Positions 51,222 through 59,664 of a DNA stretch of 64,000 nt are shown here, piece after piece. Both the position numbers and the translations under genes were made by a program. How positions within the stretch are numbered: position 1 is the first letter of the stretch; every line of letters begins with the position of its first letter. Origin of the DNA: Roseomonas indoligenes (GTDB taxonomy: Bacteria; Pseudomonadota; Alphaproteobacteria; Acetobacterales; Acetobacteraceae); assembly GCF_017813365.1 (NCBI RefSeq), contig NZ_JAGIZA010000015.1:1-64000 (forward strand). The letters are read 5' to 3'. The notes under the pieces were generated by a model. That model was not told the DNA's origin. It did no database searches and saw only the letters and a program-made list of their open reading frames with translations.

Positions 51222-52112
51222 ATGGCAGGCAACCGGAAGAACGCGCGGGCTCGGGTGAGCGGGCCCATGCCGCCCTCGAGGATAGCAGCCCCCGTGGTGG
51301 CTCCGCGGCCGGCTCCTCCGGCGGGCTTGCTCGGCCTGTCCTGGCCGATCCTGGCCGCGGCCGGGGTGGGGCTGGTCCTGCTCGTTGTCGGCTGGTCGCT
51401 GGCCTTCTCCCGCGGCGCCGGGCTGGAGCGGGCCGAGGACGCGCGCCGGGTTCAGGCGGCGCGGGTGACGGAGTTGGAGGGCACGCTGGCGCAGGAGCGC
51501 CGGGCGGCCGGAGATCTCGCCGCGCTGACGCAGCGGGCGGAGGCGGCGCGAGCGGCGAACACGGCCGCGGAAGGCCGCAGCCGGGAGCTGGCAGCCTCGG
51601 TGACTCAGGCCGAGGCGCGAATCGCGGAGCTCCGGCAGCAGACGGAGGTGGCCCAGGGCCAGGTAACGTCGCTGGCTGCGGAAACGGAGAAGGCGCAGCG
51701 GGCCCTGGCGGAGCGTCAGGCCGAAGTGGCCCGGGAGACGACGGCGCTGGACGGTCAGCTGGCGGCGCTGCGCGGCCAGGTGGGCGAGGCGGAGCAGCGG
51801 CTGGCTGGGCTGACGCAGCAGGCGGAAGCAGCGCAGGGCCGCGTGGCCGCGCTCACGGCGGAGGCCGGGCGGGCGCAGCAGGCGTTGGCCGAGCGACAGG
51901 CCGGGGCGGCGCGGCAGGCGGCGGAGGGTGAGCAGCGTCTGGCAGCCCTGGGCGCCCAGCAGGCCGAGGCCGAAGCGACGCTACGGACCCGGCAGGCCGC
52001 GGTGGCCGAGGCGGAGCGGCGGCTTGCCGCCCTGCAGGCCGAGACTGCCGCGCTAGACCGGCAACTGGCCGAGCGCCGGCAGGCGGTGCCCGCCCCGGGC
52101 ACCGCGCCCTAA
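51222..52112 (+). CDS. membrane-anchored coiled-coil protein
   Basis: A 296-residue protein. A Pro-rich cytoplasmic start is followed by one membrane helix at about 36-58 (LSWPILAAAGVGLVLLVVGW) and then about 225 residues of Ala/Gln/Glu-rich coiled coil with heptad repeats (QAEARIAELRQQTEVAQGQV). Repeats of EAAQGRVAALTAEAGRAQQA suggest internal duplication. No enzymatic domain. It may be an envelope-spanning tether or scaffold; function unknown. ATG 51222 follows GCGAGAG. Confidence 0.8.
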   Translation: MAGNRKNARARVSGPMPPSRIAAPVVAPRPAPPAGLLGLSWPILAAAGVGLVLLVVGWSLAFSRGAGLERAEDARRVQAARVTELEGTLAQERRAAGDLAALTQRAEAARAANTAAEGRSRELAASVTQAEARIAELRQQTEVAQGQVTSLAAETEKAQRALAERQAEVARETTALDGQLAALRGQVGEAEQRLAGLTQQAEAAQGRVAALTAEAGRAQQALAERQAGAARQAAEGEQRLAALGAQQAEAEATLRTRQAAVAEAERRLAALQAETAALDRQLAERRQAVPAPGTAP

Positions 52113-52121
52113 GCGCCTGCC

Positions 52122-53324
52122 TCAGCCCTGTGCCAGGATCCCGTCCCGGCGCAGGGCCTCGATCTCCTCCGGGGTAAAGCCGGCCTCGGCCAGGACCTCG
52201 GCGTTGTTCTCGCCCATCCGCGGTGGCTGGCGCTGCAGGGTGGTGCGCTCCTTCGCCCCGCCGAACTCCACGGGCAGGGCGGGGAGCAGGGCCTCCCCGG
52301 TGCCGCCGCCGAGGAGGGACATGGCCGTGGCGAGTAGGCCACCACCGGCGAGGAGATGCGGGTCCTCGAACAGGTCGGCCGGCTTACCCACGGGTGCCCA
52401 GGAGATAGCGGCCCTTTCGCAGTTCTCCACCACCGTCTCGCGCGGCAGTCGCGCGATCCGCTCCTTCAGCTCGGGGATCAGCCAGGCGCGGGCGCGGGTG
52501 CGGTCGGCATTGGTGTGCAGGCGCTCATCGGCCGCGAGGTCCCCGAAGCCGAAGACCTCGCAGAAGCGCACCCATTGCGCGTCACTGGTCACGCCGATGA
52601 AGACCTGACCGCCATCGCCGGCGGTGAAAGGCTCGTAGACGCCCCAGGCGCCGCGGCGGGCGGGCATCGGCGGCACGGGCTCACCGGTGGTGACGGCCCC
52701 GGCCATGTGGGAGCCGACGAGGAAGACAGCAGATTCGAACAGGGCGCTGCCCACCCGCTGTCCCTGGCCGGTCCGGTCCCGCTCCCGCAGGGCGGCGAGC
52801 ACGGCGACAATGCCGAAGACCGCGCCCATGATGTCCACCACCGAGGCACCGGCGCGCAGCGGCTGGCCCGGCGGGCCGGTCATGTAGGCGAGGCCGGCCT
52901 GGAACTGCACCACCTCGTCCAGCGCCGGGCGATGCTCGTAAGGCCCGGCGAGGAAGCCCTTCAGCGCGAGGTAGACCAGGCGCGGGTTGAGGGCCGAGAG
53001 CGTCTCCCAGCCGCAGCCCAGACGCTCCATCGTGCCCGGGCCGTAGTTCTCCAGCACCACGTCGGCTTCCCGCACCAGCCGGTGCACGGCATCGCGCCCC
53101 TCGGGCCGCTTCAGGTCGATCGCCAGCGACCGCTTGTTGCGGTTGAAGGTGGCGAAGAAGCCGGAGGCGAAGCCGGGCAGGCGGCGCGTGTGATCGCCGG
53201 CCGGTGCCGGCTCCACCTTCACCACCTCCGCACCGAGGTCGGCCAGCAGCAGGCCAGCGCAGGGGCCCATGATCGTGTGGGAGAACTCGAGGACCTTCAG
53301 CCCCTCCAGCGGACGGGCGCTCAT
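52122..53324 (-). CDS. CaiB/BaiF-type CoA-transferase
   Basis: A 400-residue class III CoA-transferase. The start RPLEGLKVLEFSHTIMGPCA, the ADLGAEVVKVEPAPAGDHTR block and catalytic Asp164 in SVVDIMGAV are diagnostic. It moves CoA between carboxylic acids. Its ATG overlaps the stop of the HMG-CoA-lyase-like gene (ATGA), so the acyl-CoA made here is the probable substrate of that lyase, as in citramalyl-CoA or HMG-CoA cleavage. Confidence 0.93.
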   Translation of the reverse strand: MSARPLEGLKVLEFSHTIMGPCAGLLLADLGAEVVKVEPAPAGDHTRRLPGFASGFFATFNRNKRSLAIDLKRPEGRDAVHRLVREADVVLENYGPGTMERLGCGWETLSALNPRLVYLALKGFLAGPYEHRPALDEVVQFQAGLAYMTGPPGQPLRAGASVVDIMGAVFGIVAVLAALRERDRTGQGQRVGSALFESAVFLVGSHMAGAVTTGEPVPPMPARRGAWGVYEPFTAGDGGQVFIGVTSDAQWVRFCEVFGFGDLAADERLHTNADRTRARAWLIPELKERIARLPRETVVENCERAAISWAPVGKPADLFEDPHLLAGGGLLATAMSLLGGGTGEALLPALPVEFGGAKERTTLQRQPPRMGENNAEVLAEAGFTPEEIEALRRDGILAQG

Positions 53325-54304
53325 GCCACCACCCCGTGACCGGCCTGGGCCGCGCGCTCGCGGAAGGCGCGGAGGCTGCCGCCGCGTAGCAAGGCGCTTG
53401 GCAGGGGGTGGCCGACGATGCGCTCGGCGAGATGCCCGGCCTCGATCAGGGCGTCCAGGTCGATCCCCGTCTCGATGCCCAGCTCCTCGCAGAGCAGGGC
53501 CAGCTCCTCGCTGGCGATGTTGCCCGGCGCGCCCTTGTGGCCCGCGAAGGGGCAGCCCCCGAGGCCGCCCACGGTGGCATCGAAGCTCGCCACGCCCATG
53601 CGCAGCCCGGCATGGGCATTGGCCACGGCCAGGCCACGCGTGTCGTGCAGGTGCAGGGTGATCTCCGGCTCCGGCCAGCGGGCGCGGACCTCGCCCACCA
53701 GCCGCTCCACCTGCGCGGGATTCGCCCAGCCCATGGTGTCGGCCAGCGAGAGGCGGGTGATCGCAGCCCCGGCCTCCGCGGCAACGCCCATCCCGTCCTC
53801 GATCGCGGTGAAGACCTGGGCGGGGGTAACGGCGCCGGAGAAGTTGCAGCCGAAGGCGGCCATGACGCCGATGCGGTTCACCGGAATTCCGGCGGCGAGG
53901 TGCGCGGCCGTTTGCTTCCGCATTGCCTCCACCTGGCCCAGGCGGTCGCGGTTGAGGTTCTTGCGGGAAAACGCCTCGGAGGCGGAGAGGGAGATCGATC
54001 CGGCGAGGTGCAGCCGGTCCTTGAAGGCCAATGCCCGCTCCAACCCGGCCGCGTTGAACCACAGCGCCGTATAGGCCACCCCCGGCCGCGGCGCGAAGCC
54101 GGCCACAGCCGCCTCCGCATCCACCCAGCCCGGCACGAGCTTCGGCGAGACGAAGGAGGCGACCTGGATATGCTTCAAGCCCGTCGCCGCCAACGCCTCG
54201 ATCAGCGCGACCTTGTCGGCAGTCGGGATGGGCCCGGGCTCAATCTGGAAGCCTTCGCGCGGGCCCTCCTCGTTGATGGAAACGCGGCGGGGCAGGTCAG
54301 TCAC
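53321..54304 (-). CDS. HMG-CoA lyase-family protein
   Basis: A 327-residue TIM-barrel lyase. Family motifs are NEEGPREGFQIE (Asp/Arg position; here EEGPREG), the metal-binding HLHDTRG, and GGLGGCPFAGHKGAPGN containing the catalytic Cys. It cleaves a 3-hydroxy-acyl-CoA to acetyl-CoA or pyruvate plus a keto acid. The DGLQ motif seen in most lyases is replaced by EGPREG, which suggests a non-HMG substrate. First gene of the operon, divergent from IclR. Confidence 0.9.
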   Translation of the reverse strand: MTDLPRRVSINEEGPREGFQIEPGPIPTADKVALIEALAATGLKHIQVASFVSPKLVPGWVDAEAAVAGFAPRPGVAYTALWFNAAGLERALAFKDRLHLAGSISLSASEAFSRKNLNRDRLGQVEAMRKQTAAHLAAGIPVNRIGVMAAFGCNFSGAVTPAQVFTAIEDGMGVAAEAGAAITRLSLADTMGWANPAQVERLVGEVRARWPEPEITLHLHDTRGLAVANAHAGLRMGVASFDATVGGLGGCPFAGHKGAPGNIASEELALLCEELGIETGIDLDALIEAGHLAERIVGHPLPSALLRGGSLRAFRERAAQAGHGVVA

Positions 54305-54346
54305 GAGGGTAAATCCTTCAGGTCACGGCAGGGTTGACACCGAATC

Positions 54347-54363
54347 GTTCTGTCTGACAGAAC
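54347..54363. promoter_or_regulatory. IclR operator palindrome
   Basis: GTTCTGTC and GACAGAAC around one T, a perfect 17-bp dyad in the 80-bp gap between the divergent lyase and IclR genes. TTGACA (54334-54339) lies just beside it. Confidence 0.65.
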
Positions 54364-54384
54364 TGCTGTTCTATTCCAGTGAGA

Positions 54385-55140
54385 ATGGCGATGGCGGTCC
54401 CCAAGGTCAAGCAGGACGGCACCGAGGAGCCGGACAGCCCACGCGTTGAGGGTGTCGCGGCGCTCGAACGCGGGCTGGCCGTGCTGGAAGCGCTGGGCGC
54501 CAGCGATGGCCCGCAGCCCCTGGCCGAGCTCGCCCGCAGAACCGGCCTGTACAAAAGCACCCTGCTCCGCCTGCTCGCCTCGCTGGAGCGGCGCGGCTAC
54601 ACGGTGCGGCAGGCGGATGGGCGTTATCGGCTCGGCCCCACCCTGCCCCGGCTCGGCGCCGCCTACGCGCGCGGGCTCGACCTGCGGGCGGCCCTGGACC
54701 CGGTCCTCGCCGCGCTGGCCGCGGAGACGCGCGAGACGGCGGGCTTCTTCGTGCGCGAGGGAGAGGGCCGCCTCCTCCTCGCCCGGGTGGAAGGCCAGCA
54801 GGCCGTGCGGGACTGGATCACCATCGGCTCCCTGCTCCCCCTGCAGGGTGCGGCCGGGCATACCCTCACCCGCTTCGCCGGGGGATGGCGCGGGGACGAG
54901 CCCCTTCTGGACTCCTCTTTCGGCGAGCGGACGCCGGAGATGGCCGCCATCAGCGTGCCGGTCTTCCGCGCCGGCGGCGCGCTCGCCGGGGCCCTGACGG
55001 TCAGCGGCACCTGCACACGCTTCCGGGACCCGGACCACCACGCCGCGCTCTCCGCCGCCCTGTTGCGCGCCGGGGCGGCGCTGACGCGGGCGCTGGACGG
55101 CGAAGCCATGGGCTTCGATAGCCCAAAGAAGGTCCCGTAA
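54385..55140 (+). CDS. IclR-family transcriptional regulator
   Basis: A 251-residue regulator. The winged helix is in about residues 18-85 (ALERGLAVLEALGASDGPQP, then ARRTGLYKSTLLRLLASLE). The effector GAF-like domain follows (ETAGFFVREGEGRLLLARVE, LQGAAGHTLTRF). Start codon is one of three in a row: GTG 54379, ATG 54385 or ATG 54391; ATG 54385 is taken. It most likely controls the divergent lyase/CoA-transferase operon through the palindrome. Confidence 0.92.
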   Translation: MAMAVPKVKQDGTEEPDSPRVEGVAALERGLAVLEALGASDGPQPLAELARRTGLYKSTLLRLLASLERRGYTVRQADGRYRLGPTLPRLGAAYARGLDLRAALDPVLAALAAETRETAGFFVREGEGRLLLARVEGQQAVRDWITIGSLLPLQGAAGHTLTRFAGGWRGDEPLLDSSFGERTPEMAAISVPVFRAGGALAGALTVSGTCTRFRDPDHHAALSAALLRAGAALTRALDGEAMGFDSPKKVP

Positions 55141-55219
55141 AAACAATCCGGTGACCTCCCTACCCTGGTGCTGCCGCCAGCGTTCTCCCTTCTCCCGGTA
55201 GAATTGGAACAAGGCCCCC

Positions 55220-55618
55220 ATGTGCGACGTGCTCGTCCTGGAGGATGACGACCTGGTGCTGGACGTGATGGTCCAGGCGCTGGAGGATGCGGGCTATGCC
55301 GTGCGGATGGCGGAGCACGGGGATGAGGCGCTGGAATACCTGGCCTCCGGGCCCTGCCGCCTCATGCTCAGCGACATCAACCTCGGCGAGCCGATGAACG
55401 GCTTCGACGTGGTGGAGCGGGCCCGGGCGGCGCGACCGGATCTGAAGGTGATCTACCTCTCCGGCATGCCCTCCAACTGGGCGGGGCGGGCCTTCGACGA
55501 ACGGACGCGCCGCCTGAACAAGCCCTTCCGCTTCGAGGAACTTCTGCGCGCCATCCAGGAGATGGGCGTTTGGCCCAGCCAGCCGCCGGCCCTGGGCGTG
55601 GAACGCAGCACCTTCTGA
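55220..55618 (+). CDS. single-domain response regulator
   Basis: A 132-residue receiver with LEDDDLVLDVMVQALEDAGY, phospho-acceptor Asp in MLSDINLGEP and a LNKPF lysine loop. No output domain. It differs from the two FixJ-like receivers in the first 13 kb by a MNGF insertion and resembles CpdR/DivK-type or hybrid-kinase receivers. No kinase is adjacent. It is convergent with the flavoprotein gene. Confidence 0.85.
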   Translation: MCDVLVLEDDDLVLDVMVQALEDAGYAVRMAEHGDEALEYLASGPCRLMLSDINLGEPMNGFDVVERARAARPDLKVIYLSGMPSNWAGRAFDERTRRLNKPFRFEELLRAIQEMGVWPSQPPALGVERSTF

Positions 55619-55650
55619 GGGGGAGAAGGCCAGCCCTCCTCCCGAACCGC

Positions 55651-56961
55651 CTACTCCGCCGCCACCATGGCCGGCCGCGGCTCCTCCGGCATCTCCGGCC
55701 CCATCCCGTGCCGGTGGAGCCAGGACAGCACGTGGTACACCGCCTTGAAGGACAGGATGGGCAGCACCGCGCGGGGATCGCCGAAACGTCCCCCGGCGAG
55801 ATTGCCGGCCAGCATGTTGATGATGCCGTCCCGCATCCAAAACGTGTTGCGCGGGGCCATGAACAGGCTGCGCATCACCGGGTCGTTGATCCGGTAGATG
55901 AGCCAGCCGATCCGGTCCATCGCCCGCGCCAGCTCCTGGTTCACCGCGCGGCAGGCGGCGGCGCCGCGCACCGGGTTCTCCAGCCAGGTCTCCGCGGCCT
56001 TGGCGCCTAGCTCGCCGGCCGTCATCGCCATCAGCACGCCGGTGGAGAACATCGGGTCCACGAAGCCGAAGGCATCCCCGATCATCAGGTAACCCTCCCC
56101 GCTGCCGGAGGTGGCGCGGTAGGAGTAGTTGGCAGTGGAGTAGATCTCGCTCGCGATCGTCGCGCCGCGCGTGCGGGCGGACACGGTGGGGCTGGAGGCG
56201 ATGCGGTCCAGGAACAGCTCCTGCGCCGTGCCCTTGCGGCCCTTCCAGGCCGACTGGTTGCCCACGAAGCCGATGCTCATCACATCACCCGGCAGGGGGA
56301 TGAGCCAGAACCAGCCGTCCTCCGCCAGATGGATGGAAATGTAGCCGTCCAACTCCCCCTCGCGCCGCTCCACCCCGGTGAAGTGGGCGTACATGGCGGC
56401 GGTGTTGTTGTGCTTGTTGCTCTCCTTCAGCCGCAGCTTGCCTGCCAGGAAGGTGTCGCGGCCTGAGGCGTCCAGCACGAAGCGGGGGCGGAAGGCCAGT
56501 TCCACGCCCTCTCTCGTCTTCGCCGTCACGGTGGAGCGCGCGCCCCGCGCCCCGAAGGCGATGTCCGTCACCCGCGTTTCCTCCAGCGCCGTCGCCCCGA
56601 GGCGGCGGGCATTGGAGAAGAGGGCCGCGTCGAAGTCCGACCGCCGCACCTGCCAGGAATGGGTGCGCGCCTTGTTCAGCGCCTGCGCGAAGGGAAAGGC
56701 GCAGGACCGGCCGGTCCGGTCGGAGACGAACTCGGCACCGGGCTTGTGCACGCCCATTTCCCGCACCGTCTGGAGCATTCCCAGCCGCTCGAGGATGTCG
56801 AGGTTCCGCGGCAGCAGGCTCTCGCCGATGTGGAAGCGGGGATGCGCTTCCTTCTCCACCAGCACCACGTCGCGTCCGGCCTTGGCCAGCAAGGCGGCGG
56901 CGGTGGACCCGGCTGGCCCCCCACCGATCACGAGGACGTCGGGTTCGGCACTCTGTTCCAT
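55651..56961 (-). CDS. FAD-dependent halogenase/geranylgeranyl-reductase-like flavoprotein
   Basis: A 436-residue flavoprotein. FAD fold VLVIGGGPAGSTAAALLAKA (about residues 9-28), VVLVEKEAHPRFHIGESLLP, and GDAFGFVDPMFSTGV near 300. A WFWLIP motif (GWFWLIPLPG) is the WxWxIP signature of flavin-dependent halogenases, which prevents monooxygenase activity. The catalytic Lys of tryptophan halogenases is not obvious. A halogenase or an oxidoreductase of isoprenoid/aromatic substrates remain open. ATG at 56961 starts MEQSAEPDVLVIGG. Confidence 0.85.
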   Translation of the reverse strand: MEQSAEPDVLVIGGGPAGSTAAALLAKAGRDVVLVEKEAHPRFHIGESLLPRNLDILERLGMLQTVREMGVHKPGAEFVSDRTGRSCAFPFAQALNKARTHSWQVRRSDFDAALFSNARRLGATALEETRVTDIAFGARGARSTVTAKTREGVELAFRPRFVLDASGRDTFLAGKLRLKESNKHNNTAAMYAHFTGVERREGELDGYISIHLAEDGWFWLIPLPGDVMSIGFVGNQSAWKGRKGTAQELFLDRIASSPTVSARTRGATIASEIYSTANYSYRATSGSGEGYLMIGDAFGFVDPMFSTGVLMAMTAGELGAKAAETWLENPVRGAAACRAVNQELARAMDRIGWLIYRINDPVMRSLFMAPRNTFWMRDGIINMLAGNLAGGRFGDPRAVLPILSFKAVYHVLSWLHRHGMGPEMPEEPRPAMVAAE

Positions 56962-57048
56962 GGCGGAAGATTTCCTGCGCCCGCCCGCCCCGGTCAAGCG
57001 GATCGAGCAGGCCTCCCGGCGCAGCCCCCGCCATGGCAGGCTGCGCGG

Positions 57049-57723
57049 ATGCACCCCGCCTTCCGCCAGGGCATCACCGAGGCCTTCGGCGCCCAGATGG
57101 TCGCCATGGCCGCCACCTTCGTCGCCTTCGGCGCCGCGGTGCAGGCGGCCGGCTTCGGGCTGGGCTGGGGCCTGGCCTCCTCCGCCGGCGTCTACGGCAT
57201 GGCCGGGCAGATGGTGCTGCTCAGTGCCGCCCCCGGGGCCGCCCCCGCGGTCGTGGCGGGCTGCGTGATGGCCAACGCCCGTTTCCTTCCCATGGCCGCG
57301 GCCCTCGCCCCCCTCATCCGGGGGCCCCTCGCCCCGCTCTGCGTCCCCTTCGTCGCCATCACCCCCTGGGCCGCCGCCATGCGCCGCCTGCCCGACCTGC
57401 CGCCCCCACACCGGACCCGCTGGTTCCTCGGCTTCGCCCTCGCCAGCTGGATCGTCGGCCTGCTCACCACCGCCCTCGGCTACATCCTGGCCGGAGGCCT
57501 TTCCCCGGCCGTGCTGCGCCTCCTCCTCATGGTCAACGTGCTCTACTTCGCCCTCATGATCGCCGCCGGCCTGGCCCGGGGCGGCCCCTGGCGCGCCTCC
57601 CTCGGCGGTGCCGTCGCGGCCCCCCTCGCCTTCCTCCTCCCGCCGGGCGTTCCCCCGGCCTGGGGCATCCTACTCGCCGCCCTCGTCGGCGGCACCGCCG
57701 CCTTTCTGTTGCGGCGCCGATGA
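57049..57723 (+). CDS. azlC: AzlC-family branched-chain amino acid exporter subunit
   Basis: A 224-residue membrane protein with about six to seven hydrophobic helices. AFRQGITEAFGAQMVAMAAT and the conserved AGQMVLLS and MANARFLPMA segments match AzlC, the large subunit of AzlCD/YgaZH-type amino acid exporters. Its stop overlaps the start of azlD (ATGA). Substrate: branched-chain or related amino acids by homology. Confidence 0.9.
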   Translation: MHPAFRQGITEAFGAQMVAMAATFVAFGAAVQAAGFGLGWGLASSAGVYGMAGQMVLLSAAPGAAPAVVAGCVMANARFLPMAAALAPLIRGPLAPLCVPFVAITPWAAAMRRLPDLPPPHRTRWFLGFALASWIVGLLTTALGYILAGGLSPAVLRLLLMVNVLYFALMIAAGLARGGPWRASLGGAVAAPLAFLLPPGVPPAWGILLAALVGGTAAFLLRRR

Positions 57724-58034
57724 TGGAGGGCGGCTGGGGCCCGCTGCTGGCGGCCGTGCTCCTCATGCTTGCCCTGCGCGGCACCGGCATCGCCCTCGCC
57801 TGGCGCCTGCCGGCCGATCACCCCGCCATCGCCTGGGCCACCGCGGTCAGCGAGGCCGCCCTCTCCGCCTGGGTCGTCCTCGCCCTCGTCTCGCCCGGCC
57901 CCTGGCCCCTTGCGGCACGCCTGGCCGGAGCAGCCACGGCGCTGGCCGTCTTCACCCTCACCGGCCGCCGCCTCCTTCCCGGCCTCGCCCTCGGCCTCGC
58001 GGCCATCTGGGCCGTGGAGCGGCTCCTGCACTGA
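57720..58034 (+). CDS. azlD: AzlD-family small subunit
   Basis: A 104-residue membrane protein with three to four helices (LLAAVLLMLALRGTGIALAW and LAGAATALAVFTLTG). Together with AzlC it forms the exporter. The ATG overlaps the azlC stop. A second ATG three bases on is equally possible. Confidence 0.88.
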   Translation: MMEGGWGPLLAAVLLMLALRGTGIALAWRLPADHPAIAWATAVSEAALSAWVVLALVSPGPWPLAARLAGAATALAVFTLTGRRLLPGLALGLAAIWAVERLLH

Positions 58035-58153
58035 TGGTGCCCGCTCCCTACATGCGCCCCATGATCGCCAAGACACGCCGCGCAGCATCCAGGCCCCAGG
58101 GCGACGCCGGTTCTCCGCGGGTGGTGGGGGCTTTGCAGAGGTCTTCGCGGTCG

Positions 58154-58401
58154 GTCTGTCCCGGGGAGAGGAAGAAAGAATTCTTCCTCTCCCCGGACCC
58201 CTCACCATCATCTTTTTCTTCGAGTTGGTCTGGCTCGGCTGATGGTGCGCCTCGGGTCCACGACCCGAGGCGACTGCAAGGGCAGGATCAAGTCCTTCGC
58301 GCCGAAACCCCGTGTCAGGCCGGCGCGGCGGTAGCCAGCCGGGGATCCAGGGGCCTCAGGCCCTTGGCGGGGGTTCCAGGGGGCAGCGCCCCCTGGTCCC
58401 G
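58154..58401 (+). repeat. structured intergenic repeat, copy 5
   Basis: About 248 bp. Hairpin with perfect 16-bp arms CCGGGGAGAGGAAGAA and TTCTTCCTCTCCCCGG around AGAA (58161-58196). It is followed by a tract ending CATCATCTTTTTC. The 10-bp stem is GCCTCGGGTC/GACCCGAGGC (58249-58271), then an AGGGGCC/GGCCCTT stem, then GGGGGC/GCCCCC. It lies 120 bp after azlD and reaches into the start of the nuclease frame. The gap 58035-58363 holds nothing else. Confidence 0.88.
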
Positions 58402-59371
58402 GCCTCATCAGGACAAGGCGCGCGGCTGGGCCGGTGCGCTGCTCCTCCTCGTCCTGCTGTCCCTGCCCTCGGTCGCGCAGGCCGCCCCTTCTGCCTGCCC
58501 GGAGCACCACCCTGGTGGCCAGGCCCCGGACATCCTGCGCCCGTCGTTGGCGGCCGAGACGCGGGAGTTGTGCTTCGAGGCCTATTCGGTGGTCCATAGC
58601 GGCGTGTCCCGCACCCCACTGGCAGCGGCGGAGCACCTGACGCGCCGGCGCATCCAGCAGGCACGGGGAATGGAGCGGGACGACGCCTTCCACGCGGAGG
58701 ACGGGTTGCCGGAGGATGAGCGGGCGCGGCTCTCCGACTATGCCCGTTCGGGCTTCGACCGTGGCCACATGGCGCCGTCCGGCGACATGCCGACCGCCTC
58801 GGCGCAGGCGGACAGTTTTTCGCTCGCCAACATGGTTCCCCAGAACCCCGGCTCGAACCGCTGCCTGTGGGAGGGGATCGAGAGCACCGTGCGGGATCTG
58901 GCGATGGAGGAGGGCGAGGTCTGGGTGCTGACCGGGCCCATCTTCGAGGGCACGACGCTGCAGCGCCTGAACGGCCGGGTGCTGGTGCCGACCCTTCTGT
59001 ATAAGGCGATCTACCTGCCCGGGCGCGGCGAGGCCGCGGCCTACCTTGCCCCGAATGCGCCCGGACTGGCCTGGCGCGCCGTCTCGCTGGATGGGCTGCG
59101 CGAGGTGGCGGGGCTGGACGCCTTCCCCGCGCTGCCCGCCGCGGTGAAGGCGCGCGCCATGACGCTGCCGGATCCGCGCCCGAGCAACATCGCCGGAAGT
59201 TGCGCCAACCAGCCGGAGGGCACGCGGCCGCCCGCCCCGCCTGCGCCGTCCTCTCCCCCCGGGCCTGTGGCGCAGCTTGCGCCCTCGGGCAGCCGCATCG
59301 GGCTGATCCTGGCCGGGGTTTTCGCGTTGGTGATGGTCGTGGCCCTGATCCGCGTGCTCGGCCGTCGATGA
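58364..59371 (+). CDS. secreted DNA/RNA non-specific endonuclease (NUC1 type)
   Basis: A beta-beta-alpha-metal endonuclease. The catalytic motif is DRGHMAPSGDM, with the metal Asn in NMVPQNPGSN and Glu in WEGIES. A signal-like hydrophobic segment (ALLLLVLLSLPSVAQA) precedes the mature N-terminus, and a C-terminal helix (IGLILAGVFALVMVVALIRV) would anchor it to the membrane. The start is a problem: the only good candidate in frame is TTG 58364, inside repeat copy 5, giving 335 residues. No ATG or GTG lies between the repeat and the signal segment. Likely role is extracellular or periplasmic nuclease. Confidence 0.8.
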   Translation: MAGVPGGSAPWSRPHQDKARGWAGALLLLVLLSLPSVAQAAPSACPEHHPGGQAPDILRPSLAAETRELCFEAYSVVHSGVSRTPLAAAEHLTRRRIQQARGMERDDAFHAEDGLPEDERARLSDYARSGFDRGHMAPSGDMPTASAQADSFSLANMVPQNPGSNRCLWEGIESTVRDLAMEEGEVWVLTGPIFEGTTLQRLNGRVLVPTLLYKAIYLPGRGEAAAYLAPNAPGLAWRAVSLDGLREVAGLDAFPALPAAVKARAMTLPDPRPSNIAGSCANQPEGTRPPAPPAPSSPPGPVAQLAPSGSRIGLILAGVFALVMVVALIRVLGRR

Positions 59372-59385
59372 GAAAGGGACCAGCC

Positions 59386-59640
59386 ATGCCCTTCCACCCC
59401 TATGCCGACGAGGCCGCCACGCTCCGCATCGGGGAGCTGACGGCGGAGAACCGGCTGGACCGGGTCTCCCTCCACGGCAGCCTGGACCTCACCCGCGACC
59501 GCGCCGGGCTGGACCGTGCCCGGCGGCTGAAAGGGCTGGTGGACGCCGCCCTGGCCGTGCTGGAGGCAGAGGCCGACCGGCTGCCCGAGGCGGTCGAGAC
59601 TGGCGGGAATACAGATTCCGTCCGCAATCCTTTCGGCTGA
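59386..59640 (+). CDS. small conserved-looking hypothetical protein
   Basis: An 84-residue charged soluble protein (MPFHPYADEAATLRIGELTA, then DRAGLDRARRLKGLVDAALA). I do not recognise it. AAAGGGA lies 6 nt before the ATG, 14 bp after the nuclease stop, so it belongs to that transcript. A helical, Arg/Leu-rich middle suggests an all-alpha fold. Confidence 0.65.
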   Translation: MPFHPYADEAATLRIGELTAENRLDRVSLHGSLDLTRDRAGLDRARRLKGLVDAALAVLEAEADRLPEAVETGGNTDSVRNPFG

Positions 59641-59664
59641 CGGCCGCAGGGGCGGGTTGGGCCC

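Noticed and set aside
57608-58363. Long N-terminal extension of the nuclease frame
   Set aside because: It reads through azlC, azlD and repeat copy 5 out of frame; the signal-like segment marks the true N-terminal area.
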